Below, in pieces: positions 1 to 6,105 of a stretch of DNA of 7,391 bases; position 1 is the first letter of the stretch, and each line of letters starts with the position of its first letter. The DNA is taken from NCBI GenBank assembly GCA_937928015.1, contig CALFXA010000166.1, positions 1-7,391 on the forward strand, given 5' to 3'. This DNA comes from an uncultured Anaerolineales bacterium (GTDB lineage: Bacteria; Chloroflexota; Anaerolineae; Anaerolineales; Villigracilaceae). The notes beneath the pieces were generated by a model that made no database searches, had not been told where the DNA came from, and saw only the letters and a program-made list of their open reading frames with translations. Position numbers and translations under genes: made by a program.

Positions 1-47
1 GACCACCGAGATCTACACTCTTTCCCTACACGACGCTCTTCCGATCT
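1..47. other. Illumina TruSeq P5 adapter remnant (artefact)
   Basis: These bases match the last 47 of the 58 bases of the Illumina TruSeq universal (P5) adapter, ending in the familiar CTCTTCCGATCT. The match is to a sequence recalled from established knowledge and is contiguous. The adapter runs straight into the coding frame of the first permease gene, so the biological sequence begins at about base 48 and the true upstream sequence is missing. Any ORF, promoter or restriction site called across 1-47 is spurious. Confidence 0.98.
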
Positions 48-48
48 A

Positions 49-801
49 GGCAAGGTGGTGTACCAATTCACCCTGCAGAACTATTTCAAGTTGTTCGAGC
101 GTGCCAATCTCGAAATCTTCACACGCACCACGCTCATGGCGGCGGCCGTCACCCTGGCGGATGCCGCGCTGGCCTTTCCGCTCGGATATTACATGGCCAA
201 GTTTGCCTCGCCGCGTGTCAAGTCCTTCATGTATCTGGCCGTGCTGGTTCCGCTCTGGTCGAGCTATTTGGTGCGCGTCTACGCCTGGCGTCTCATCCTC
301 GCCAAAGAGGGCATCCTGACTTGGGTGCTGGGACATATCGGCCTGCGCGGCGTTCTCGACTGGCTGTTGACCCTGCCGTACATCGGCGGCACGTCGCTGG
401 GACTCTCCTCGATTGGCATGTTCCTGGCCTTTACCTATGTCTGGCTGCCGTACATGGTCCTGCCGATCCAGACCGCGCTGGAGCGGGTGCCGCGCTCGCT
501 GGAAGAGGCCTCCAGTGATTTGGGCGCGAAGCCGCTTGAGACTTTCCGTACGGTCATCCTGCCGCTGGCCTTCCCTGGCGTGGTGGCGGGTTCGATCTTC
601 ACCTTCTCGCTGACCCTGGGAGACTTCGTTGTGCCGCTTTCGCTGGGCAATTCCAGCCCGTTCATCGGGACGGCGGTCTACTCGTATCAAGGGACCTCGG
701 GCAATATTCCGCTGGCGGCGGCCTTCATCATGGGGCCGATCACGATCATGATCGTCTACTTGTTGATCGCCCGCAAGATGGGAGCCTTCGATGCGCTCTA
801 A
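49..801 (+). CDS. potB: PotB-like ABC transporter permease, 5'-truncated
   Basis: This is an inner-membrane permease of a spermidine/putrescine-type ABC importer, expected to pair with the PotC-like product downstream, a PotA-type ATPase and a PotD-type binding protein. The visible protein is almost all hydrophobic helices. The EAA loop that docks the ATPase is present as EEASSDLGA followed by ILPLAFPG (about residues 150-175 counted from the GTG at 55), and the [11 protein letters not shown] segment typical of PotB follows. The frame is open back to the adapter junction (codons GGC AAG at 49-54). The first residues resemble the region after transmembrane helix 1 in family members, so helix 1 and the true start are lost. 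The GTG codons at 55 and 58 are probably internal valines. Its 3' end overlaps potC by 11 bases. The exact substrate (polyamine or a related solute) cannot be read from the permease alone. Confidence 0.9.
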   Translation, partial: GKVVYQFTLQNYFKLFERANLEIFTRTTLMAAAVTLADAALAFPLGYYMAKFASPRVKSFMYLAVLVPLWSSYLVRVYAWRLILAKEGILTWVLGHIGLRGVLDWLLTLPYIGGTSLGLSSIGMFLAFTYVWLPYMVLPIQTALERVPRSLEEASSDLGAKPLETFRTVILPLAFPGVVAGSIFTFSLTLGDFVVPLSLGNSSPFIGTAVYSYQGTSGNIPLAAAFIMGPITIMIVYLLIARKMGAFDAL

Positions 802-1612
802 ATCCCTGCCCGACCAGCCACGCGCGCCTTTCGTCGTCTGGCTGGGAGCCGTCGGCGCGCTGCTCTTCCTGCACGTCCCCGTGTGGATCATCTTCCTGTA
901 CGCCTTCACCACTGACGAGTCGACCTACTCCTTCCCGCCCCCTGGCCTGACCACGCGCTGGTTTGGCGAAGCCTTCGCCCGTGGCGACATGTGGGACGCG
1001 CTGGCCGTCTCGTTGAGTGTGGCGCTGATTGCCACGGCCGTGGCGCTCGTGCTGGGGACCCTGGCCGCGGCTGCCGTCTATCGCAGCGAGTTCTTCGGCA
1101 GGGATGCCATCTCCTTTCTGTTGGTGCTGCCCATCGCCCTGCCTGGCATCGCCACGGGTATCGCCCTGCGTTCGACCATCGCCTCGCTGGGCATTCCCTT
1201 CTCGTTCTGGACCATCGTCATCGGCCATGCCACCTTCTGCGTGGTGACCGTCTACAACAACGTGCTGGCGCGCTTCCGCCGTTCGAGCGGATCGATGATC
1301 GAGGCCTCGATGGACCTCGGCGCCGACTCGTGGCAGACCTTTCGTCACGTGGTACTGCCCAACCTCGCCACGGCCTTGCTGGCGGGCGGCATGCTGGCCT
1401 TTGCCCTGTCTTTCGATGAGATCATCGTCACCACCTTCACGGCGGGCCAACAGGAGACCCTGCCCATCTGGATTTTTAGCCAGTTGGCCCGTCCGCGTGA
1501 ACGGCCCGTCACCAACGTGGTGGCCATGCTGGTCTTCTTCATTACATTGGTGCCGATCTACCTGGCCCAGCGCCTGACCTCGGAGACAGCCGACACTGAG
1601 GGAAAAGAGTAG
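791..1612 (+). CDS. potC: PotC-like ABC transporter permease
   Basis: This is the second permease of the polyamine-type ABC importer, 273 residues, a normal length for PotC/YdcV proteins. An N-terminal membrane helix (about 14-38) is followed by a periplasmic stretch (about 41-66), then the BPD_transp_1 core. The EAA loop is [20 protein letters not shown] (171-190), and [16 protein letters not shown] (204-219) is very typical of PotC. The ATG at 791 has GGGAG at 780-784 with 6 bases of spacing, inside the end of potB, so the two genes are probably translationally coupled. The tail after residue 263 is polar and acidic. No potD or potA gene follows: a promoter for the next unit starts 25 bases past the stop, so the rest of the transporter must lie upstream, beyond the contig end, or elsewhere. 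No convincing terminator follows the gene. Confidence 0.93.
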   Translation: MRSKSLPDQPRAPFVVWLGAVGALLFLHVPVWIIFLYAFTTDESTYSFPPPGLTTRWFGEAFARGDMWDALAVSLSVALIATAVALVLGTLAAAAVYRSEFFGRDAISFLLVLPIALPGIATGIALRSTIASLGIPFSFWTIVIGHATFCVVTVYNNVLARFRRSSGSMIEASMDLGADSWQTFRHVVLPNLATALLAGGMLAFALSFDEIIVTTFTAGQQETLPIWIFSQLARPRERPVTNVVAMLVFFITLVPIYLAQRLTSETADTEGKE

Positions 1613-1636
1613 GTCCGTAAGGCCGTGCCTTGAAGA

Positions 1637-1664
1637 TTGACATCCCGCTGTTTCGCAGTACAAT
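1637..1664 (+). promoter_or_regulatory. sigma70-type promoter
   Basis: TTGACA at 1637-1642 is a perfect -35 box. A 16-base spacer separates it from TACAAT (1659-1664), which is one mismatch from the -10 consensus. Transcription would begin near 1671. It sits 25 bases after the potC stop and points at the structured leader, small ORF and SET gene. It is the best promoter match in the window. Confidence 0.8.
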
Positions 1665-1671
1665 AGCCGCT

Positions 1672-1852
1672 GTTAATTTTTCCAGGAGCAGATCTATTTC
1701 CAAACTTGCACGAGTGTGAATGCAATACCCCTTGTGCCCCGTCTTTAGCCAACCCCGCCAACCTTAACCTGGCATCCGCCGCCCTTCGATTTCCACTCTC
1801 GAGGAGGCGGCGGGAATGCTTAAGGTGATTGGAAAATCCACACGGAGGTTCT
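1672..1852 (+). promoter_or_regulatory. Long structured 5' leader, unidentified
   Basis: About 180 nt lie between the predicted transcription start and the ATG at 1853. A large imperfect hairpin spans 1762-1825: CCTTAA (1762-1767) pairs with TTAAGG (1820-1825), GCAT (1772-1775) with ATGC (1816-1819), CCGCCGCC (1776-1783) with GGCGGCGG (1806-1813), and CTTCGA (1784-1789) with TCGAGG (1799-1804, one G-U pair). The apical loop is 9 nt. A smaller 5-bp hairpin is TTGCA (1706-1710) with TGCAA (1721-1725). AACCT at 1760-1764 or 1766-1770 could instead pair with AGGTT (1846-1850), which covers the ribosome binding site of the next ORF; the first of these would compete with the basal helix. A 15-codon ORF at 1720-1767 (four prolines) ends exactly in the 5' arm of the hairpin but has a poor ribosome binding site. 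No U-tract follows the hairpin, so it is not a terminator. I do not recognise a known riboswitch class. Confidence 0.55.
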
Positions 1853-2005
1853 ATGTTTTTCGCAAGCCTTGAGATGCGACGATATGATTTCCACCACGTG
1901 TCCTGCTTTGCCGCCTGTCCCGTGCTGACAGGCAAAGCGCCGAGCATTGACTTCCTGGGCATCGATGCCTATGCCGAGGATGACCTGGGCGATGCGCCCT
2001 CGTAG
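1853..2005 (+). CDS. Small ORF, 50 residues, unknown function
   Basis: An ATG-started ORF of 50 codons is preceded by GGAGG (1844-1848) with 4 bases of spacing, one of the better ribosome binding sites in the window. G or C is at the third position of about two thirds of codons, consistent with coding in this GC-rich genome and higher in the second half. The product is soluble-looking: a basic N-terminal part with RRYDFHH (residues 9-15), a Cys-containing centre (SCFAACP, 17-23; two Cys in all), a single lysine (K28), and an acidic C-terminal part (IDAYAEDDLGDAPS, 37-50). There is no signal peptide or membrane helix. It ends 23 bases before the SET-domain gene and shares its promoter and terminator. 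I do not recognise a family. A regulatory leader peptide, a RiPP-like precursor or a partner or substrate of the SET protein are all possible, and none is shown. Confidence 0.55.
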   Translation: MFFASLEMRRYDFHHVSCFAACPVLTGKAPSIDFLGIDAYAEDDLGDAPS

Positions 2006-2028
2006 CTACTATAAAACGAAAGGATAGA

Positions 2029-2559
2029 ATGACTGGTCAATATCACTCCTACATGAACCCGAAGTGCGAATCGGGACCGTTTGGCGAAAAAGGCGGATGC
2101 GGGGTCTTTGCCCGCCAGCCCATCAAGAAGGGTGAGTTGCTCTCGTTATGGGGTGGCCGTGTCGTGGCCGAGAGCGAGCTTGATTTCAACATGCGCGATT
2201 TCACCCAGCGCATCATCCAGATCGAGGAAGGCCTGTATCTGGAAACCCCCGAGCATCTTGAACCAACCGATTGTTTCAATCATTCCTGCGACCCGAACGT
2301 TGGATTCATTGGCCAGATCGGGCTGGTGGCCATGCGCGACATCGAAGTGGACGAAGAACTGAACTTCGATTACGCCATGTGCGACGGCTCCGTCTACGAT
2401 GAATTCGACTGCTACTGCGGCTCTCCCAACTGCCGCGGACGGGTGACGGGCAATGACTGGAAGAATCCCGAATTGTGGGAGCGATATAACGGTTACTTCT
2501 CTCCGTACTTGGCGCGGCGCATCGAGGCCCTCAAGGCTGAATTGCTCGTGCGTGCTTAA
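2029..2559 (+). CDS. SET-domain protein (putative lysine methyltransferase)
   Basis: SET-domain enzymes transfer a methyl group from S-adenosylmethionine to protein lysines. This 176-residue protein is essentially a bare SET domain with a post-SET zinc site. Visible motifs in order: GGCGVFA (22-28, cofactor-binding start of the fold), NHSCDPN (84-90, the knot motif), EELNFDY (109-115, with the catalytic-type Tyr115), and CYCGSPNCRG (128-137), whose Cys128, Cys130 and Cys135 with Cys87 would bind zinc. All key residues are present, so it should be active. The ATG at 2029 follows AAAGGA (about 2019-2024). It lies 23 bases after the 50-codon ORF and ends just before a strong terminator, so the two form a probable bicistron. 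SET proteins in free-living bacteria are known but few have defined substrates. The C-terminal 40 residues after the zinc site are charged and may contact the target. Confidence 0.9.
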   Translation: MTGQYHSYMNPKCESGPFGEKGGCGVFARQPIKKGELLSLWGGRVVAESELDFNMRDFTQRIIQIEEGLYLETPEHLEPTDCFNHSCDPNVGFIGQIGLVAMRDIEVDEELNFDYAMCDGSVYDEFDCYCGSPNCRGRVTGNDWKNPELWERYNGYFSPYLARRIEALKAELLVRA

Positions 2560-2575
2560 CCCTCGGATGAGATTC

Positions 2576-2611
2576 AATGGCGCGGAGTCTGACTCCGCGC
2601 CATTTTTCTTT
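2576..2611 (+). terminator. Rho-independent terminator after the SET gene
   Basis: A perfect 13-bp GC-rich stem (2576-2588 with 2592-2604) has a 3-base loop (CTG) and is followed by a T-rich run through 2611 (TTTTTCTTT). It begins 17 bases after the SET stop codon and closes that transcription unit. The reverse strand lacks an adequate T-run after the stem, so it acts in the plus direction. Confidence 0.92.
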
Positions 2612-2612
2612 G

Positions 2613-2656
2613 TGGTACACTGACGGCTGTCCTCCCCCTGCGCCCTTACGGCGCAG
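2613..2656 (+). promoter_or_regulatory. Possible extended -10 promoter and leader hairpin
   Basis: TGGTACACT at 2613-2621 fits an extended -10 element (TGn plus TACACT) without a good -35 box. Downstream, CTGCGCC (2638-2644) pairs perfectly with GGCGCAG (2650-2656) around a 5-base loop, followed by AACTTTTAT. That could be a weak attenuator or simply a leader stem before the CPBP gene. A strong terminator lies just upstream, so some promoter is needed between 2612 and 2684; this is the best candidate seen. Confidence 0.35.
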
Positions 2657-2683
2657 AACTTTTATCTCGGAGCGGGCGAACCC

Positions 2684-3298
2684 ATGAAATTCCTTCTCGG
2701 CGAAAGACTGCGCTTCGACTGGAAGATCGTCCTTATCACCATCGTCAGTACCACCGTTGTACTGGCGGATTATTACATCAAGTTGACCCCCAACGAGGGC
2801 TGGGATAAGACCCTGTACTTCCTGCTCCTGCCGCTCTTCATCATCCTGTTCATCTTTCGCGAGGACCCGCGCGAGTACGGTTTCGCCCTCGGCGACTGGA
2901 AGGCGGGACTGGTCATCACGGCCCTGTCCATTTTATTGATCGCGCCCGTGCTATGGTGGGCGGGACACGGCTCGGCCATGTCCTCATACTATGCGGCCAA
3001 CCTGGGCGGACTGCCGTGGAACACCTTCCTCGATCTGCTCGGCTGGGAGTTCCTCTTCCGCGGCTGGTTGACCTTCGCCTATGTGCGTAAGTTCGGGCCC
3101 GAGGGGCTGTGGCTGCAAGCCGTCCCGTTTGCGGTTGCCCACATGACCAAGCCCGCCGTGGAGACACTCAGTACCATCTTCGGCGGATTTGCCTTCGGCT
3201 GGGTGGCCTGGCGCACGCGCTCCTTCCTGTATCCCTTCCTGATTCATTGGTTCGTGGCTTCATTCACCATTCTGGTGGCGGCAGGTAAACTTGGCTGA
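2684..3298 (+). CDS. CPBP/Abi-family intramembrane protein
   Basis: A 204-residue polytopic membrane protein of the CPBP (CAAX protease and bacteriocin-processing, Abi) family. About six hydrophobic segments are visible (roughly 13-31, 44-58, 74-93, 112-132, 142-175 and 181-199). Family motifs: WEFLFRG (121-127) is motif 1, FAVAH (149-153) is motif 2 with His153, and His188 opens motif 3. In the canonical EExxxR and HxxxN motifs two positions differ here: the first Glu is Trp121 and the Asn four residues after His188 is Ala192, while Glu122, Arg126 and both histidines are kept. Family members process prenylated proteins or bacteriocin-related peptides, or act in unknown ways; proteolysis here is uncertain. 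The ATG at 2684 has only a distant GGAG (2669-2672). It heads a four-gene operon and overlaps the GNAT gene by 8 bases. Confidence 0.85.
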   Translation: MKFLLGERLRFDWKIVLITIVSTTVVLADYYIKLTPNEGWDKTLYFLLLPLFIILFIFREDPREYGFALGDWKAGLVITALSILLIAPVLWWAGHGSAMSSYYAANLGGLPWNTFLDLLGWEFLFRGWLTFAYVRKFGPEGLWLQAVPFAVAHMTKPAVETLSTIFGGFAFGWVAWRTRSFLYPFLIHWFVASFTILVAAGKLG

Positions 3299-3734
3299 GT
3301 ACACCCTGCGTCCCGCCATCGAAGCGGAAGCTGCCGCCATTCAGGACCTGATTCATTTGGTCGGGATCAATCCCACGGGGCTGGATTGGCGCCGCTTTCT
3401 TGTGGCGGTCACACCTGAAGGGCAGATCATCGGCTGTGGGCAATTGAAGCCCCACGGTCGGGACCTCCTCGAACTGGCCTCGATTGCGGTGCTGCCCGAC
3501 CATCGCGGAGAGGGCATTGCCCGCGCGGTGATCGAACACCTGCTGACGGGGAGTCCGCGCCCGCTGTACCTGACCTGCATCTCGTCCCTCGAACCGTTTT
3601 ATGAACGCTTCGGATTCAGCGCCATCGAATATGACCAGATGCCGCGTTATTTCCAGCGCCTGTCGAAACTGGCTGGGTTGGTCTTCACACTTTCCAGGCG
3701 CGGCGAAACCCTGTCGGTGATGAAGTTGAAGTAA
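3291..3734 (+). CDS. GNAT-family N-acetyltransferase
   Basis: A 147-residue single-domain GNAT protein, which would move an acetyl group from acetyl-CoA to an amine. The fold can be followed from TLRPAIEAEAAAIQDLI (5-21) at the start. The acetyl-CoA motif A is ELASIAVLPDHRGEGIARAV (61-80), with R72-G-E-G-I-A as the pyrophosphate loop, and the C-terminal FYERFGF (103-109) is the usual motif B signature. The GLDWRRFLVAV and IGCGQLKPHG stretches resemble a subgroup near amino-acid N-acetyltransferases, but the substrate is not predictable. The best start is TTG at 3291, which overlaps the CPBP stop by 8 bases. No ATG or GTG lies suitably near, and the start gives the complete first strand. A 9-base gap separates it from the ComEA-like gene. 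Confidence 0.9.
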   Translation: MAEYTLRPAIEAEAAAIQDLIHLVGINPTGLDWRRFLVAVTPEGQIIGCGQLKPHGRDLLELASIAVLPDHRGEGIARAVIEHLLTGSPRPLYLTCISSLEPFYERFGFSAIEYDQMPRYFQRLSKLAGLVFTLSRRGETLSVMKLK

Positions 3735-3743
3735 AATTCAGGT

Positions 3744-4307
3744 ATGCGTACCGTACTGAAAATTCTGATCGGAATTCTGGTTGGTTTCGTCCTGGCGGGC
3801 GTGCTGTTGCTTCTCAGCCGCAGGCCGACAGGGACCGTCATCCCTTTGGTGCCGCCGCCCACAGAGTCGCCCATCGTGGTGCATGTGGTGGGAGCCGTGC
3901 CGCGACCAGGTGTGTATGAGTTTCCCAAGGATGCGCGCGTCCGTGATGCCATCGACGCAGCGGGCGGACTGCTGACCGATGCCGATATTACTTTCATTAA
4001 CTTAGCGGCCCCGCTCGAAGACGGCCAGCAGTTGGAGATTCCCTATGTGGGTGGCACGCCGATTGCGCCACCCGCGGCGACCGAAGGGCCTGTCACGGGT
4101 GTCCCGCCGAACGCAGATTTGATTGACATCAACACGGCGACATTGGAGCAATTGGACGCCTTGCCTGGCATCGGCCCGACCACGGCGCAGAAGATTATTG
4201 ACTATCGCACTGAGCATGGCCCATTCCAGCGCATCGAGGATATCATGGATGTCTCAGGTATCGGCCCATCCACCTTCGACAAGATCAAGAATCTGATCAC
4301 CGTCTAA
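3744..4307 (+). CDS. comEA: ComEA-like DNA-binding protein (SLBB + helix-hairpin-helix)
   Basis: A 187-residue membrane-anchored protein with ComEA architecture. One N-terminal transmembrane helix (about 5-25) is followed by a proline-rich linker and an SLBB domain (about 43-101, including VVHVVGAVPRPGVYEF). A Pro/Ala/Gly-rich linker leads to a helix-hairpin-helix DNA-binding domain (about 125-187) with DINTA at 128-132 and the two hairpins LPGIG (140-144) and SGIG (171-174). In naturally competent bacteria ComEA is the outer-face receptor for double-stranded DNA during uptake. The usual partner comEC, which encodes the channel, is not here; the neighbours are enzymes. The role in DNA uptake is therefore inferred from architecture. 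The ATG at 3744 follows AGG at only 1 base spacing, so translation may rely on coupling to the GNAT gene 9 bases upstream. Its TAA overlaps the next ATG. Confidence 0.9.
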   Translation: MRTVLKILIGILVGFVLAGVLLLLSRRPTGTVIPLVPPPTESPIVVHVVGAVPRPGVYEFPKDARVRDAIDAAGGLLTDADITFINLAAPLEDGQQLEIPYVGGTPIAPPAATEGPVTGVPPNADLIDINTATLEQLDALPGIGPTTAQKIIDYRTEHGPFQRIEDIMDVSGIGPSTFDKIKNLITV

Positions 4308-4864
4308 TGCCCTTCGATCACTTCGATTTCATCGCTCCTGTCTATGCCCGCGCTGGGGACTACGGCGGCTTGCCCACGCTGACCCGTCTGTTGGATTTGC
4401 CCACGACGGGTCGTCTGCTGGATGTGGGCGGCGGCACGGGACGCGTGGCCCGTTCTCTGCGCGATCAGGCGGAGCAGGTTGTGCTGGCGGACGTCTCGTT
4501 GGGGATGTTGCGTGTCGCCGTTTCCGTTCCTGGACTTCAGCCCGCCGCCTCCGCCTCCGAGCGATTGCCCTACCCTGATGGCTCTTTCTCTCGCGTGTTG
4601 ATCGTGGATGCCCTGCACCACGTCGAGAACCACGCCCAGACCGCCGCCGAGATGTGGCGCGTGCTCCAACCTGGCGGACGCATCCTCGTCGTCGAGCCAG
4701 ACATCCGCGTCTTCGCCGTCAAGTTGATTGCGCTGGCCGAAAAGCTCCTGCTGATGCGCAGCCACTTCCTCGCCCCCGATCGGATCGCCGCGCTCTTCCC
4801 GCAGGCCCGCACTGAGATTCACATCGAGGTTGGCACTGCATTCGTGCTGATACAAAAATCGTAG
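4307..4864 (+). CDS. Class I SAM-dependent methyltransferase
   Basis: A 185-residue Rossmann-fold methyltransferase (Methyltransf_11/UbiE-like). Motif I, the SAM-binding glycine loop, is LLDVGGGTGR (37-46). The acidic residue of post-motif I is Asp62 in LADVS. Motif II is SFSRVLIVDALHHV (93-106), and motif III is LQPGGRILVVEP (120-131). It is shorter than typical UbiE/MenG (about 230-250 residues), lacking much of the C-terminal substrate region, so it is not assigned to quinone synthesis. The start codon overlaps the comEA stop in TAATG, a layout usual for coupled translation. It is the last gene of the 2684-4864 operon and is followed by a terminator. The substrate is unknown. Confidence 0.9.
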   Translation: MPFDHFDFIAPVYARAGDYGGLPTLTRLLDLPTTGRLLDVGGGTGRVARSLRDQAEQVVLADVSLGMLRVAVSVPGLQPAASASERLPYPDGSFSRVLIVDALHHVENHAQTAAEMWRVLQPGGRILVVEPDIRVFAVKLIALAEKLLLMRSHFLAPDRIAALFPQARTEIHIEVGTAFVLIQKS

Positions 4865-4886
4865 CGCAAGGATAATCTCACGCTAC
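4854..4886 (-). terminator. Terminator of the acyl-CoA dehydrogenase transcript
   Basis: On the minus strand GTAGCG (plus 4881-4886) pairs with CGCTAC (4861-4866). The stem extends four more pairs through two G-U wobbles (4877-4880 with 4867-4870), leaving a 6-base loop, and is followed by GATTTTTG (T-run at 4854-4858). The same bases on the plus strand give mismatches in place of the wobbles, so the structure favours the minus transcript. It overlaps the stop codon of the methyltransferase gene. Confidence 0.65.
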
Positions 4887-4907
4887 GTCAAAAATGATGC
4901 ATCGAAC

Positions 4908-4931
4908 GGCGGACTTTGGTCCGCCTTTTTG
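4908..4931 (+). terminator. Terminator of the 2684-4864 operon
   Basis: GGCGGAC (4908-4914) pairs perfectly with GTCCGCC (4919-4925) around a TTTG loop, followed by five T (4926-4930). It begins 44 bases after the methyltransferase stop. The T-run lies directly against the stop codon of the convergent acyl-CoA dehydrogenase gene. Confidence 0.85.
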
Positions 4932-6077
4932 TTACGCCAGGATCTGCCTTGCAATCACCAGCCGCTGAATTTCGCTGGTGCCCTCGCCGATGGTCATCAG
5001 CCGCGCGTCGCGGTAGATGCGCTCGACGGGATACTCGCTCGAATAGCCGTATCCGCCGTGGACCTGGATGGCGTTGCGGCACACGCGCTCGGCCATCTCG
5101 GTGGCGAACATCTTGGCCATGGAGGCTTCCTTGAGATAGGGACGGCCTTCCTCTTTGAGCCAGGCCGCCTTGTAGAGCAGGGTGCGCGCCGCCTCGATCT
5201 CGGTGGCCGCATCGGCCAGCATCCACTGGATGGCCTGGAATTCGGCGATGCGCTTCCCGAAGGCGCGCCGTTCCTTCGCGTAGGCAAGCGCGTATTCATA
5301 GGCTGCCTGCGCCAACCCAATCGACAGCGCACCGATACTGATGCGTCCGCCGTCCAGCGTCGAGAGGGTTTGTTGCAGGCCATGCCCCTTTTCGCCGATC
5401 AGGTTGTCGAGCGGCACGCGCACATCCTCGAAGGTCACGGCGTGGGTGGGCGAGCCGTGCAGGCCCATCTTCTTTTCCGCGGGACCAATCGTCAGTCCAG
5501 GGGTGTCGGTGGGGACGAGGATCTGGCTGAGGGAACGGGAATTTCCCGAGGTATCGGTCCGCACCAGGGTGATGATGTATTCCGCGATGGAGGCATTGGT
5601 GGTCCACATCTTCGCGCCATTGATGACCCACTCCCTGCCGCGCTGCTCGGCCTTGGTCCGCACCCCGCCCTGTAAATCGGACCCCGCGCCTGGTTCCGTC
5701 AAGGCCAGTGCGCCCAGCTTGTGGCGTCCGCTGGCCACGCGCGGCAGCCATTTCTTCTTGAGCGCCTCCGAGCCATACAGTACCAGTGGCGCAGTGCCCA
5801 GCCCGTTGTGGGCGGCCAGGGCCAGCGCCGTGGAACCGCAGCCCCAGCCCAATTCCTCGATGGCGATGGCGGCGCTGATCGCATCCACACCCGCGCCGCC
5901 GTACTCCTCGGGGATGTTCAGGCCCATCAGCCCGAGCGGCCCGCCCTTGCGGACAGCATTCCAGTTGAACTCATTCGTCACGTCTACTTCGTGGGCCTTG
6001 GGGCGCACCTCTTTTTCGACAAAATCGTGCACGGCCTTGCGCCACATGCGTTGCTCGTTCGAAAGATCGAAGTTCAT
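4932..6077 (-). CDS. Acyl-CoA dehydrogenase
   Basis: An FAD-dependent acyl-CoA dehydrogenase that makes a trans-2,3 double bond in acyl-CoA and passes electrons to ETF, in fatty- or amino-acid breakdown. At 381 residues it has the length of the short/medium-chain group. Signatures: ALTEPGAGSD (125-134, flavin and substrate contacts), KMWTTNA (156-162), RRAFGKRIAEFQAIQ (270-284), and VHGGYGYSSEYPVERIYRDAR (339-359, pattern 2). The catalytic base should be Glu365 in IGEGTSEIQR (363-372). ATG at 6075-6077 is chosen because a strong GAGGAGAG (plus 6081-6088) precedes it and family members begin at MxFxLSxEQ. The open frame runs 19 codons further, to 6134, but that extension crosses the predicted promoter and is rejected. 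It is monocistronic, with its own promoter and terminator. Chain-length preference cannot be told. Confidence 0.95.
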   Translation of the reverse strand: MNFDLSNEQRMWRKAVHDFVEKEVRPKAHEVDVTNEFNWNAVRKGGPLGLMGLNIPEEYGGAGVDAISAAIAIEELGWGCGSTALALAAHNGLGTAPLVLYGSEALKKKWLPRVASGRHKLGALALTEPGAGSDLQGGVRTKAEQRGREWVINGAKMWTTNASIAEYIITLVRTDTSGNSRSLSQILVPTDTPGLTIGPAEKKMGLHGSPTHAVTFEDVRVPLDNLIGEKGHGLQQTLSTLDGGRISIGALSIGLAQAAYEYALAYAKERRAFGKRIAEFQAIQWMLADAATEIEAARTLLYKAAWLKEEGRPYLKEASMAKMFATEMAERVCRNAIQVHGGYGYSSEYPVERIYRDARLMTIGEGTSEIQRLVIARQILA

Positions 6078-6105
6078 GGTCTCTCCTCTGTTTGGCGATG
6101 GGGCG

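Noticed and set aside
46..912. Minus-strand open frame opposite the potB-like gene, and 746-1663 opposite potC
   Set aside because: Arg/Gln/Gly-rich shadow translations; the first runs into the adapter, and both oppose clear permease genes.
1618..1632. Possible terminator after potC (AAGGC-CGT-GCCTT)
   Set aside because: Only a 5-bp stem and no T-run; it is directly followed by a strong promoter but cannot be called a terminator.
1558..1962. Minus-strand 134-codon frame across the leader region
   Set aside because: It overlaps the end of potC, the promoter and the leader hairpin, has no family features, and has no ribosome binding site that I can see.
4929..5675. Long plus-strand open frames across the acyl-CoA dehydrogenase gene (also 5341-6129 and 5721-6500)
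   Set aside because: They lie opposite a gene with every family signature and arise from its GC-rich codon use; their translations are Arg/Gly/Ala-rich with no recognisable domain.
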